Counted from the stretch's first letter, positions 27,644-36,398 are shown. The stretch: DNA of 64,000 nucleotides from Phycisphaerales bacterium (GCA_029260575.1 JAJDDB010000023.1:1-64000); one strand, 5' to 3'. Notes: a model not told the origin generated them from the sequence alone. Numbers and translations are program-made.

Positions 27644-29015
27644 GACCCGCTGATTAAGAGTTAGCGTGCAGGCCCCTCTCACAGGCCGGAATCGGCCCTG
27701 CCTCGACGAAAAAGCCACTGTATGACCACTGGAGCGCCAGAAGAACTCCACTGTATTTGGCGCGCTTTTGGCGCGCGCGGGGTCAAAACGCTGCTGGCGG
27801 GGGACCATCGGTGTACACGGTTGCGCTTGCCTGCAGGCTGCTGCGCGTGGGGTGTAATAACTCTGTTCCACTTCCGGAGCAGTTGCTCATGACCCGTTTT
27901 TTCCATCCTCTATTGTTCTGGATCGCGCGCAGCACAGAATCCGAGCTGACGAAATATCTGCAGTATCTGAAAGAGGAAAACCAATTGCTGCGGGGTCGTC
28001 TGCCGAAGCAGGTCCGCACGACGCCGGCTGAACGGGCGCGATTGGTGCAGTTTGGATTGGAATTGGGGGACGCCATCTACGATCTCGTGACCATTGTCCG
28101 TCCTCAGACGTTCAGACGGTGGATCAGAGAGCAGGGCAACAGTTGTCAACGTCGAGTGGCGCCACATCGGCCCATTGGTCGTCCTCGAACGGCCGAGTCC
28201 ATTCGACAGCTGGTTGTTCAACTGGCGCGAGAGAACACGTGGGGGTATACGAGAATTCTTGGTGAGTTACGCAAGCTTGGCATCAATTCGATCTCCCGAG
28301 CAACGGTGCGCAACATCCTGAAGGAACACGGGATCAATCCTGCGCCGGAACGAGATCACGGAACATGGTCACAGTTCCTGAAGATGCATGCTGATACGCT
28401 CTGGGCATGTGATTTCTTCTCGATGCCTGTTTGCACACTTCGCGGCATGGTTCCGTACTTCGTGTTGTTCTTCATCCATCTGAAGAGTAGGGGAGTGTGG
28501 GTGTCATCTGCCACTGCACACCCAGATCGTCATTGGACGACTCAGCAGGCTCGGAACTTCTGTATGGATCATGGTTACGCGACTACGCGTTTGATCCGTG
28601 ATCACGACCGTAAGTTCACAGCATCATTTGATGACGTTTTCGTATCTGAACAAGCGAGGATTGTGCTGCCGACAGTGCGATCACCGGCACTCAATGCATA
28701 CGCAGAACGTTGGGTTCGATCGATCAAACATGAATGCCTGAATCACTTCGTCATACTCGGCGAACGACACCTGAATCACCTGGTGTACGAGTACGCTGCC
28801 TTCTACAACAAGTGTCGGCCGCATTCGGGGCGTGGTTATCTGCCGCCGTTAAGGGTAGGGCCGTATCCTGGGGATGGCATAGTCCGTAGCGACAACCGCT
28901 TGGGCGGTTTGCTGAAACACTATTACCGACAGGCGGCGTAGCTGGCTCAGCCGCGCGAAATCAAGCGAGAAGTATATGGCTGCAGGTAGCTGTGCGCAGA
29001 GTTTTTGAACGGGTC
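27644..29015 (+). mobile_element. IS-D copy 1 (complete, 1372 bp)
   Basis: Ends are GACCCGCTGATTAAGAG on the left and the inverse TTGAACGGGTC on the right. The second IS-D copy (57679-59050) has exactly the same length, which fixes the boundaries well. The copy has removed the 5' part of RHS-2, and it ends 36 bp before the -35 box of the his operon promoter. Confidence 0.85.
27889..28941 (+). CDS. IS-D transposase (rve/DDE integrase-core family)
   Basis: The product is 350 residues from the ATG at 27889, which has CCGGAG upstream. The frame is open further upstream, but that part does not resemble the family. The layout is a hydrophobic N-terminus ([20 protein letters not shown]), a coiled coil ([14 protein letters not shown]), HTH-like TFRRWIRE and PIGRPRT. 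The rve core has Asp in WACDFFSM, Asp in LIRDHDRKF and Glu in RSIKHECLNH. The C-terminus is YYRQAA. It moves IS-D and appears intact. Confidence 0.85.
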   Translation: MTRFFHPLLFWIARSTESELTKYLQYLKEENQLLRGRLPKQVRTTPAERARLVQFGLELGDAIYDLVTIVRPQTFRRWIREQGNSCQRRVAPHRPIGRPRTAESIRQLVVQLARENTWGYTRILGELRKLGINSISRATVRNILKEHGINPAPERDHGTWSQFLKMHADTLWACDFFSMPVCTLRGMVPYFVLFFIHLKSRGVWVSSATAHPDRHWTTQQARNFCMDHGYATTRLIRDHDRKFTASFDDVFVSEQARIVLPTVRSPALNAYAERWVRSIKHECLNHFVILGERHLNHLVYEYAAFYNKCRPHSGRGYLPPLRVGPYPGDGIVRSDNRLGGLLKHYYRQAA

Positions 29016-29051
29016 GGCTTTGGATTGTTCAGATTCCCACAGGAAGAGCAC

Positions 29052-29079
29052 TTGACTCCGCTGGTTTCGGACCTATTCT
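29052..29079 (+). promoter_or_regulatory. his operon promoter
   Basis: The -35 box TTGACT (29052-29057) and the -10 box TATTCT (29074-29079) are separated by 16 bases. Transcription would start at about 29085-29088, practically at the ATG of the leader peptide, so the leader mRNA may be leaderless or nearly so. Confidence 0.65.
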
Positions 29080-29087
29080 GACTAGTT

Positions 29088-29156
29088 ATGAGTTCGTACA
29101 TCTTCTTCAGTCATCATCATGATCATGCCCATCACCTGCGCGGGAGCTGGCTGTGA
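29088..29156 (+). CDS. hisL: His-rich leader peptide of the his operon attenuator
   Basis: The frame has 22 codons, ATG 29088 to TGA 29156, and contains SHHHDHAHHLRG, six His codons within eight positions. It lies between a good promoter and a terminator hairpin, directly upstream of hisG. In the classical mechanism, scarce charged His-tRNA stalls the ribosome on the His run and the terminator fails to form. The last codons include GCTGGCT (29146-29152). The same heptamer forms the 5' arm of the terminator (29196-29202), so a ribosome-free leader could pair with the terminator's 3' arm instead. Confidence 0.85.
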   Translation: MSSYIFFSHHHDHAHHLRGSWL

Positions 29157-29183
29157 TTGTGTATTGAGGTTGTAGTGACTTTC

Positions 29184-29224
29184 AAAACGATCGATGCTGG
29201 CTTCAGGCCAGCATTTCTCGTTTT
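29184..29224 (+). terminator. his attenuator terminator hairpin
   Basis: ATGCTGGC (29194-29201), loop TTCAG, GCCAGCAT (29207-29214) form a perfect 8-bp stem, followed by TTTCTCGTTTT. An outer pair AAAACGA (29184-29190) and TCGTTTT (29218-29224) can extend it. It lies 38 bases after the leader stop and 62 before the hisG ATG. Confidence 0.75.
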
Positions 29225-29285
29225 GGGCAATTCCTGAATTCGAGTGTGCCGCCTGTTGCCGGAGCTATTACCGGAGATCAAGGCG

Positions 29286-30161
29286 ATGCAGCTCATTCGC
29301 GATTCGAAAACCATACGCTTTGCGATTCCAAAGGGACGCATGTACGACGGTGTCGCCCGTCTGCTTCAGGAAGCAGGTCTTCAGCTCTCTACGACAGGGC
29401 GTGGCTACCGTCCTGCGCTTTGTGTTGAGGGCTTCGAAGTCAAAATCCTGAAGCCTCGAGCGATCGTGGAAATGCTGAATATCGGCGCACGCGATCTGGG
29501 GTTCGCAGGTGCAGATTGGGTCGAAGAAACAGGTGCGGATCTGGTTGAACTGATCGACACAGGTCTCGATCAGGTTCGACTGATCGTAGCGGCTCCGGAA
29601 TCGATTCTTGGGGAAAACAAACTTCCTGATCGTTCGCTCATCGTGGCATCAGAGTATGCCAACATCGCTTCGAAATGGGTTGCCAACAAGAATCTCAATG
29701 CCACGATTCTTCGTTCGTACGGCGCAACAGAAGTTCTGCCGCCGGAAAACGCTGATTGCATTATTGACAACACTGCGACTGGTTCGACGCTTGCAGCCAA
29801 CGGTCTGCGAATCATTGATGAGCTTATGACATCATCGACTCGGTTGTATGCATCTCAAGACGCTATGCGGTGTCCAACCAAGCGAACACGCATCGAAAGC
29901 AATGTCTTGCTTGTGCAATCGGTTCTTGAAGCTCGGCAGCGAGTCATGCTGGAACTTAACGTTTCCGCTGACAAACTGACCAGCGTTATCGACGTTCTGC
30001 CGTGCATGCGTGAGCCTACAGTGGCACCGATGCATCGCGCCGCCGGTTTCGCTGTAAAAGTAGCCATTTTGCGTGCGCAATTGCCCGAAGTGATTCCGTT
30101 GGCAAAGGCTCGTGGCGGCACGGACATCGTGGTCACCATCCCGGAGCAAATAGTGCCATGA
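29286..30161 (+). CDS. hisG: ATP phosphoribosyltransferase, long form (HisG)
   Basis: HisG joins ATP and PRPP in the first step of histidine synthesis. The product is 291 residues from ATG 29286, preceded by GGAGATCAAGG. A GTG at 29244 is possible but less likely. Diagnostic segments are RFAIPKGRMYDGV, GARDLGFAGADWVEE, and the PRPP-loop region ENADCIIDNTATGSTL near residue 160. Length and a C-terminal ~85-residue ACT-like domain (ELNVSADKLTSVIDVLPCMREPTVAP) identify the long form, which is feedback-inhibited by histidine and needs no HisZ. Its stop overlaps hisC by four bases. Confidence 0.93.
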   Translation: MQLIRDSKTIRFAIPKGRMYDGVARLLQEAGLQLSTTGRGYRPALCVEGFEVKILKPRAIVEMLNIGARDLGFAGADWVEETGADLVELIDTGLDQVRLIVAAPESILGENKLPDRSLIVASEYANIASKWVANKNLNATILRSYGATEVLPPENADCIIDNTATGSTLAANGLRIIDELMTSSTRLYASQDAMRCPTKRTRIESNVLLVQSVLEARQRVMLELNVSADKLTSVIDVLPCMREPTVAPMHRAAGFAVKVAILRAQLPEVIPLAKARGGTDIVVTIPEQIVP

Positions 30162-31237
30162 GTTACGTTTATCTCCCAAATAATTCGATCGTGTCCCCTG
30201 CACGTCGAGTGTCTGGACTGAACCCGTATCGGCCGCCGAGGCACGATCGACAGGACATGATGCGCCTTGATGCCAATGAAGGTGCGCCACCGTCTCCTCA
30301 GATTTGCGCCGTCCTGCGTTCGATCACCGCTGAGGCGTTGTGCAGATACCCAGATGCGTCAACTCTTGAGTCTGCGATTGCTACCTCTTGGGGCATCACT
30401 CCCGAACGGGTCGTTGTAACCAACGGTGGTGATGATGCGATTGATCGTGTGTGTCGCGCTGTTCTTGAACCTGGTCGAACAATGTTGCTGCACACGCCTA
30501 CTTTCAAGATGATTGAGCGTTATGCTCATCTTGCGTACGGGTCTGTGCGGTTAATTTCGTGGTTCGATGGATCATTTCCAACCGAACAGTTCATTGCAGC
30601 AATAGATTTCGGTACACGCCTCATCGCGATTGTGTCGCCAAACAATCCGACAGGTGGAGTTGTTCCGTTGGAAGTGATCACTGCAGTCGCCGCGGCAGCA
30701 AAACAAGTAGGTGCGGTCGTCTTGCTCGATTTCGCCTATGTCGAATTTGCCGACCACGATCCGACAGCAGTGCTTCTTGATGCAGGCAATATCGTAATAG
30801 TTCGGACATTTTCGAAAGCGCTGGGGCTAGCCGGCCTGCGAGTCGGTTATGCGATCGCACCGCCGAAGATTGCCTCATGGCTGCGCGCCGTCGGCGGGCC
30901 GTATCCGGTCACATGTGTTTCCTTGAAATTGGCTGAAGAAATGTTCGCCAATATTGAATTGCGAAGTTCTTTCATTACGGTCGTTCAACAGCAACGAGAT
31001 GAACTTGTGACAACATTGCAGGAGTGTGGCGCAATGCCTATGCCATCACAGGCAAACTTCGTAATCGCACGATTTGATGATGTCGCAGCACTGCAGCAGC
31101 GGTTGTCTGAAACAGGAATCGCAGTGCGCGGCTTTGGGTCAGATTCGGGACTCTCCGAGTATCTGCGTATCACTGTTCCGGGGGATAAACAGCTTTTCGG
31201 GAAGCTTCAACTGGCACTGAGAGGGTGTGCCGAATGA
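30158..31237 (+). CDS. hisC: Histidinol-phosphate aminotransferase (HisC)
   Basis: This PLP enzyme converts imidazole-acetol phosphate and glutamate to histidinol phosphate. The product is 359 residues of aminotransferase fold I. Visible landmarks are RLDANEGAPPSP near the N-terminus, SPNNPTGGVVP for substrate/PLP contacts, and LLDFAYVEF with the Asp that contacts the pyridine nitrogen. The PLP Lys lies in RTFSKALGLAGLRVGYAI. It overlaps hisG upstream and hisB downstream (ATGA in each case), which implies tight translational coupling. Confidence 0.93.
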   Translation: MSYVYLPNNSIVSPARRVSGLNPYRPPRHDRQDMMRLDANEGAPPSPQICAVLRSITAEALCRYPDASTLESAIATSWGITPERVVVTNGGDDAIDRVCRAVLEPGRTMLLHTPTFKMIERYAHLAYGSVRLISWFDGSFPTEQFIAAIDFGTRLIAIVSPNNPTGGVVPLEVITAVAAAAKQVGAVVLLDFAYVEFADHDPTAVLLDAGNIVIVRTFSKALGLAGLRVGYAIAPPKIASWLRAVGGPYPVTCVSLKLAEEMFANIELRSSFITVVQQQRDELVTTLQECGAMPMPSQANFVIARFDDVAALQQRLSETGIAVRGFGSDSGLSEYLRITVPGDKQLFGKLQLALRGCAE

Positions 31238-31830
31238 CCAAACAACGATCAGCCAAAGTACAGCGCACAACGAGTGAGACCGACGTGTATGTCGCGATCA
31301 CACTGAATGGTACCGGTGAGTCAGATATTACGACTGGACTGGGGTTCCTCGATCACATGCTGGAGTCAGTGGCACGACATGCTCGCATCAATCTGTCGCT
31401 GCGCTGCACTGGAGATGTTCAGGTCGATGATCATCACACTGTCGAGGATTGTGCGCTGGTGTTTGGACAGGCATGCAGTGACGCGCTCGGTGAACGGTGT
31501 GGTATCGAACGCTTTGGGTACACGTACGCACCTCTTGATGAATCGTTGTGCCGTGCAGTCGTCGATTTCTCAGGTCGACCGCACGCTACAGTAAATCTTG
31601 ACTTCAGCCGAGACATGATCGGTGCGGTTTCTACGGAGAATATATCTCACTTCTTTAGATCATTTACTGTAACAGCACGCTGCACGCTGCACATAGACCT
31701 AATTCGCGGTGAGAACGATCATCACATCGTAGAAGCAGCTATGAAGGCCTTCGCGCTCGCCCTACGAAACGCAATTCACCTTAATGCGTTGTCTTCGGCT
31801 GTTCCTTCAACCAAAGGAACACTGACATGA
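31234..31830 (+). CDS. hisB: Imidazoleglycerol-phosphate dehydratase (HisB)
   Basis: It dehydrates imidazoleglycerol phosphate to imidazole-acetol phosphate with two Mn ions. The product is 198 residues from ATG 31234, which overlaps the hisC stop; an upstream GTG at 31225 is less likely. The metal-binding His clusters are clear: FLDHMLESVARHA, DDHHTVED and ENDHHIVEAAMKAFA. It is the monofunctional form, without the N-terminal histidinol-phosphatase domain of enterobacterial HisB. That activity must therefore be encoded elsewhere. Confidence 0.93.
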   Translation: MTKQRSAKVQRTTSETDVYVAITLNGTGESDITTGLGFLDHMLESVARHARINLSLRCTGDVQVDDHHTVEDCALVFGQACSDALGERCGIERFGYTYAPLDESLCRAVVDFSGRPHATVNLDFSRDMIGAVSTENISHFFRSFTVTARCTLHIDLIRGENDHHIVEAAMKAFALALRNAIHLNALSSAVPSTKGTLT

Positions 31831-32447
31831 CTGCATCTGAGATTACGATTGTGAACACTGGTGTTGCTAATACCGCATCGCTTGTGGGTGCGTTTGAGAG
31901 ATGTGGTGTGCGTGCTGTCGTCACACATGCTGCAGATCGCATTGATCGTGCCGCACTTCTCGTACTGCCAGGCGTTGGCACGTTCGGTGCAGTGATGTCC
32001 CAGCTGCGCGAGCAGCGCCTTGTTGATCCGCTACGTCGGAGAATTATCGAGAATCGTCCAACGCTCGCAATCTGTGTCGGTATGCAGTTGCTCTGCATGG
32101 CTTCTGGAGAATCGCCCAGTATCGACGGCCTACAGATTGTTGACACAATCGTCCTCCGCTTTCCCAACGGAGTGCGCCGTCCACAGTTCGGATGGAATCG
32201 TGTGTATCCGACAAGTGGATGTACTCTCATAGAACCGGGATTCGCATACTTTGCAAATTCATATCGAGTAGTCGATATGCCGTTCGGGTGGGAACAGGTT
32301 CGCGCCGACCATGGCGGATCTTTTGTCGCGGCATTTGAACGTGGGAACATCCTCGGCTGCCAGTTTCACCCAGAATTATCCGGCCGCTGGGGTACGAAGC
32401 TTCTGCAACGCTGGTTGACTCGGTCACAGGAGTGTGTGCCATGCTGA
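31827..32447 (+). CDS. hisH: Imidazole glycerol phosphate synthase, glutaminase subunit (HisH)
   Basis: It releases ammonia from glutamine and passes it to HisF. The product is 206 residues, a class I glutamine amidotransferase. The nucleophile Cys lies in LAICVGMQLLC, and the His/Glu of the triad are in GCQFHPELSG. The N-terminal NTGVANTASLVGAFERCG is typical. The oxyanion strand and the GVGTFG loop are present. Its start overlaps the hisB stop by four bases, and its stop overlaps the hisF start region. Confidence 0.92.
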   Translation: MTASEITIVNTGVANTASLVGAFERCGVRAVVTHAADRIDRAALLVLPGVGTFGAVMSQLREQRLVDPLRRRIIENRPTLAICVGMQLLCMASGESPSIDGLQIVDTIVLRFPNGVRRPQFGWNRVYPTSGCTLIEPGFAYFANSYRVVDMPFGWEQVRADHGGSFVAAFERGNILGCQFHPELSGRWGTKLLQRWLTRSQECVPC

Positions 32448-33202
32448 CCAGTCGAGTCATTCCATGCCTTGATATTCGTGATGATCGAGTGGTCAAAGGC
32501 GTTCGTTTTGCGAATCTACGCGATGCAGGCGATCCGGTGCAGCAAGCACAGTTTTATGAAGCACAGGGCGCAGACGAATTGGTCATCCTTGACGTGTCGG
32601 CAACTGTCGGGCAACAAACGACAACACTTGATGTTGTACGGGCGGTGCGGGCACGTCTGTCTCTACCCTTGACGATTGGGGGCGGCATTCGATGCATTGA
32701 AGATGCTTTGTCACTTCTTCGTGCGGGAGCGGACAAGGTGGCTGTTAACACCGTCGCCGTCGAGAGACCAGAAGTTCTGTCCGAGCTTGCAGCCGTTGTC
32801 GGCAGACAGTGTGTGGTTCTTGCTTGTGACGCAGCTCAGTGCCCAAATTCAGCACAGCAATGGGAAATTGTTACGCGATCGGGAACACATCGAACGGGTA
32901 TTGACATAATGAAGTGGGTGGCGCAAAGCGAACGTCTTGGTGTTGGGGAAGTATTGCTGACAAGCTGGGATCGTGACGGCACCCAGAGTGGTTACGACCT
33001 CGAATTGCTTGCAGCAGTGCGCACAGCAGTGGACATACCAATCATTGCTTCAGGCGGCGCATCGTCGGCGGAACACATGATTGCCGCATTCAACACTGGC
33101 GCAGATGCAGTTCTTGCTGCTTCGATCTTTCATGATTCACACACAACAGTGCATGAAATCAAGACCGTTCTTGCTGAGTCCGGCGTGGAGGTGAGAATAT
33201 GA
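32441..33202 (+). CDS. hisF: Imidazole glycerol phosphate synthase, cyclase subunit (HisF)
   Basis: It closes the imidazole ring and releases AICAR, using ammonia from HisH. The product is 253 residues, a (beta-alpha)8 barrel. The start at ATG 32441 lies inside the last codons of hisH. Catalytic Asp11 (IPCLDIRDDRVVKG) and Asp ~130 (LACDAAQ) are present, as are phosphate-binding loops (TIGGGIRC, ASGGASS). The loop after Asp130 is slightly unusual (AAQCPNSAQQ), where many HisF proteins have basic residues. Confidence 0.92.
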   Translation: MLTSRVIPCLDIRDDRVVKGVRFANLRDAGDPVQQAQFYEAQGADELVILDVSATVGQQTTTLDVVRAVRARLSLPLTIGGGIRCIEDALSLLRAGADKVAVNTVAVERPEVLSELAAVVGRQCVVLACDAAQCPNSAQQWEIVTRSGTHRTGIDIMKWVAQSERLGVGEVLLTSWDRDGTQSGYDLELLAAVRTAVDIPIIASGGASSAEHMIAAFNTGADAVLAASIFHDSHTTVHEIKTVLAESGVEVRI

Positions 33203-34467
33203 TCGTTCCATCGATTGACATTATGGATGGTCGTGCAGTGCAACTTGTCGAAGGCAAAGAGAAAGTGCTCGATGCAGGTGATCCGCGTCCACTTGCAAAG
33301 CACTTCGGCCGCATCGGCGAGGTCGCGGTCATCGATCTCGATGCAGCGCTCGGATGTGGTAATAACACAGGCGTCATTCGAGAATTGCTTGAATTGGCGC
33401 CATGCTGTGTTGGTGGGGGGATTCGTGATGTGCAGGCCGCTCTCGAGTGGTTGGATGCAGGTGCGCACAAAGTAATTCTTGGCACAGCGGCAAAACCAGA
33501 GATCCTGCGTCATCTGCCTTGTGATCGAATGATCGCTGCACTTGACACAAGAGGCGATCGTGTCGTTGTTGAGGGTTGGACAAAGGTAACCAATGCAAAT
33601 GTTCTGCAATGCATTGATGAGTTGCGCGGATATGTAAGCGGTTTTCTAGTTACGTTCGTTGAACACGAAGGCCGAATGGGTGGTTTGCCACATGATCGTG
33701 TTCAAGAGCTGGTTGAAAGATGCAAAGGGGCTCGTTTGACTGTTGCTGGTGGAGTGCGAAATCCTGAAGACGTTGCTGCAGCCGATCGCGTGGGTGCCGA
33801 TGTGCAGGTCGGGATGGCGCTATACACCGACTCGTTCGATCTTGCAGACGGATTCTGCGCGCCGCTGAAATCCGACCGTTCCGATGGATTGTGGCCGACA
33901 ATCGTCACCGATCCGACTGGTAACGTACTTGGATTGGTCTATTCGTCGAGGCAAAGCATTCGAGAATCTCTGGAGTGTGGGTATGGCACCTATTACTCGC
34001 GCTCTCGCAATCGACTGTGGCGCAAAGGAGAGTCATCTGGAAACGCGCAGGAATTGTTACGCATTGGTGTAGATTGTGATCGGGATGCGCTTCAGTTTAC
34101 AGTTCGACAACACGGAGAAGGATTTTGCCACACCGGACAATCAAGTTGCTTTGGCAGTACACGCGGAATCGCACAGTTGCAGCGTACAATCATACAGCGT
34201 GCATTGAATGCACATCCAGATTCATACACGCGACGACTGTTGAACGACAAACAATTGTTGAAGTCGAAACTACTTGAGGAAGCTACCGAACTCGCAGAAG
34301 CGAACAGCCGGGATGATGTTGCATGGGAAAGTGCTGATCTTCTGTACTTCACACTGGTGACAGCAACGCGAGCTGGCGTGTCATTGGAACATATCGAACG
34401 AGAGCTCGATCAGCGATCACTTCAGGTGTCGCGCAGATCTGGCGATGCCAATGAGGGCGTGCGATGA
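33199..34467 (+). CDS. hisA/hisIE: Trifunctional HisA-HisI-HisE fusion
   Basis: One 422-residue protein carries three consecutive pathway activities. Residues 1 to ~228 are HisA (ProFAR isomerase barrel), with catalytic Asp7 in PSIDIMDGRAVQL, Asp115 in LDTRGD, and phosphate loops CVGGGIRD and VAGGVRNPED. Residues ~230-325 are HisI (phosphoribosyl-AMP cyclohydrolase), with SRSRNRLWRKGESSGN, DCDRDAL and the zinc-site sequence FCHTGQSSCF. Residues ~330-415 are HisE (phosphoribosyl-ATP pyrophosphatase), with KLLEEATELAEA and WESADLLYFTL. HisI-HisE fusions are common; HisA joined in front of them is unusual. It overlaps hisF and hisD by four bases each. Confidence 0.9.
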   Translation: MIVPSIDIMDGRAVQLVEGKEKVLDAGDPRPLAKHFGRIGEVAVIDLDAALGCGNNTGVIRELLELAPCCVGGGIRDVQAALEWLDAGAHKVILGTAAKPEILRHLPCDRMIAALDTRGDRVVVEGWTKVTNANVLQCIDELRGYVSGFLVTFVEHEGRMGGLPHDRVQELVERCKGARLTVAGGVRNPEDVAAADRVGADVQVGMALYTDSFDLADGFCAPLKSDRSDGLWPTIVTDPTGNVLGLVYSSRQSIRESLECGYGTYYSRSRNRLWRKGESSGNAQELLRIGVDCDRDALQFTVRQHGEGFCHTGQSSCFGSTRGIAQLQRTIIQRALNAHPDSYTRRLLNDKQLLKSKLLEEATELAEANSRDDVAWESADLLYFTLVTATRAGVSLEHIERELDQRSLQVSRRSGDANEGVR

Positions 34468-35741
34468 TAGATGCGAACACTCCTTTTCTGCGTCGAGTCA
34501 GTTGTGCCGAAATCTCGAAAACTGCGATGCTTTCGCTTGATGATGCCACACTCCAATCAGCACGTGAAATCGTCAACAACGTTCGCACGGAGGGAGAAGT
34601 TGCCATACGGCGATATGTTGAGAAGTTTGAGCAAAGAAAACCGGGCACGCAGTTGACGTGCTGCCGAAGGGAAATGCAGGAGGCATTAGACACGCTTGAC
34701 AGCGAATCGCGAGCCATCCTTGAACGGACTGCGCAACGAATACAGAAATTTGCAGAAGCGCAGCACCGCACCATTCGTGAGATGTCAATTGCTGTTGCAG
34801 GCGGCGAAGCTGGGCACACAATCGAACCCATTGAATCAGCAGGGTGTTATGCCCCGGCGGGGAGATATCCACTCGTCTCTTCGGTTCTTATGACTGCCAT
34901 CACAGCTCGAATCGCAGGTTGTTTGCGTGTTGTGGTTACATCACCAAGTACATCACCGATCATGTTGGCTGCGGCAGCGATTGCAGACGCCGATGAATTT
35001 CTCGTTGCGGGTGGGGCGCACAGTATTGCTGCAATGGCGTACGGATTTACCGGATTCGAACCCTGTGACATGATCGTTGGCCCGGGAAACAAGTGGGTTA
35101 CAGCAGCCAAGCACATCGTCAGCAACTTAGTAGGAATTGATATGCTCGCAGGGCCATCGGAATTACTCGTGCTCGCGGATGAATCAGCAGATCCTGCCTT
35201 GATAGCATCCGACTTGCTTGCACAGGCAGAACACGACGAAGATGCTCGCGTGATGCTTGTGACCGACGATGTCGAGCTTTATGAGCACGTTGAACGTCAG
35301 ATCGAAGTTCAATTGGAGGCATTACCGACTGGGGAGTGTGCTAGACGCGCATTAACTGCAAGTATGGCGTGCGTCGCACAAGACATGGACACCGCTATTC
35401 AGATCGTCAATAGATTGGCGCCTGAGCACGTTGAAATCATGACAGCCAATGCGAATGGAGTCGCATCACGGATACGAAATGCTGGCGCTATATTCATCGG
35501 GGCCGAATCCGCACAAGTATGTGGCGACTTCGGTGCCGGGCCGAATCACACGCTTCCCACCTCAGGTACAGCTCGATTCCAGGCAGGTTTGTCTGTACTG
35601 CATTTTCTGCGGTTGCGAACTTGGTTACGTATTACTGATATCGGAGAAGCGCGAGAATTCTTCTCTGATGTCCAGCATCTCGCTGCATTTGAAGGTTTGC
35701 CTGGGCACGCGGTTTCAGCAAAGCAGCGGAGCAGAATATGA
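34464..35741 (+). CDS. hisD: Histidinol dehydrogenase (HisD)
   Basis: It performs the last two oxidations, histidinol to histidine, with NAD and zinc. The product is 425 residues, normal for the family. Visible signatures are YAPAGRYPLVSSVLMTAI, VGPGNKWVTAAKHIV, MLAGPSELLVLADESADP, the zinc-site stretch LLAQAEHDEDA, EHVEIM and GPNHTLPTSGTARF. It closes the his operon. A miniature IS-B derivative begins 15 bases after the stop. No histidinol-phosphate phosphatase follows. Confidence 0.93.
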   Translation: MIDANTPFLRRVSCAEISKTAMLSLDDATLQSAREIVNNVRTEGEVAIRRYVEKFEQRKPGTQLTCCRREMQEALDTLDSESRAILERTAQRIQKFAEAQHRTIREMSIAVAGGEAGHTIEPIESAGCYAPAGRYPLVSSVLMTAITARIAGCLRVVVTSPSTSPIMLAAAAIADADEFLVAGGAHSIAAMAYGFTGFEPCDMIVGPGNKWVTAAKHIVSNLVGIDMLAGPSELLVLADESADPALIASDLLAQAEHDEDARVMLVTDDVELYEHVERQIEVQLEALPTGECARRALTASMACVAQDMDTAIQIVNRLAPEHVEIMTANANGVASRIRNAGAIFIGAESAQVCGDFGAGPNHTLPTSGTARFQAGLSVLHFLRLRTWLRITDIGEAREFFSDVQHLAAFEGLPGHAVSAKQRSRI

Positions 35742-35755
35742 AGCCTGCTGTGCCC

Positions 35756-36112
35756 GTGCTGTTCGAATGCTCAATCGACGCATCATGCAGCCCTACGGTA
35801 GTACGAGTTCAGTACGTCAATCAGCCGTTGACGATGCTCGATTCGCCCAACTGTGCTTTCTAGAACACCATCAATTAGTTGGGTGTCCAAACCCTGATGT
35901 GTCCGTTCGATGTGATAATGCTCACGTACTCATTGATCGCATGGCGCAGTACATGATGCTCCCCATCAGCAGCATTCCCATCGGGATTGTCAACATGATG
36001 CCAGTCTACCGTTCCAAATCGACGCACATTCGTCCGAAATCCCCCGTCTCGCATATGGCACATCTTCCGAAAATCCAGCGACTTGCACGTCGACTGACAA
36101 CTGGAACAGGAC
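35756..36112 (-). mobile_element. Miniature IS-B derivative (internal deletion, 357 bp)
   Basis: It has IS-B ends (GTGCTGTTCGAATGCTCAA, and inverse TGGAACAGGAC). On the minus strand it keeps only the last ~70 codons of a transposase (ending YYRRAA-like) and the leader plus first codons (ATG and MLLMG region). The inner ~1 kb is missing, so it has no catalytic core. It could be moved only by a transposase supplied in trans. It lies directly behind hisD. Confidence 0.75.
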
Positions 36113-36398
36113 GAAGTCGTTGGTCACGACCGCATCGTCCGAAGCGATCAGAACGGTTGATCCCGGCTCCCCAGGCAGGATCCAGAACACATCCAACCAT
36201 CGGCATACTCAAGACCGATACCCAAGGGCACGTCGATCGTTGTGATATCACGCGCGCTGACCGTTTTCAAGATTTCGTCGCGCCATCCCGCGATGCAAGT
36301 TTACGTGCACGCCTCGTTCGCTCGCAAGAGTTGCGTTTGTCTTTGAAGCTGTACCAGTCGGAGTGCGAGCGGGCATCTTGGCATCTAAACCGACAGCG
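36113..36398 (-). pseudogene. Possible gene remnant between mini-IS-B and thrA
   Basis: On the minus strand two frames give protein-like sequence in succession: AGWRDEILKTVSARDITTID then PLGIGLEYADGW, and, after a shift, WILPGEPGSTVLIASDDAVV then NDFVLFQ. This runs into the mini-IS at 36112. It may be a frameshifted, IS-cut remnant of an unidentified gene. The evidence is weak. Confidence 0.3.
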
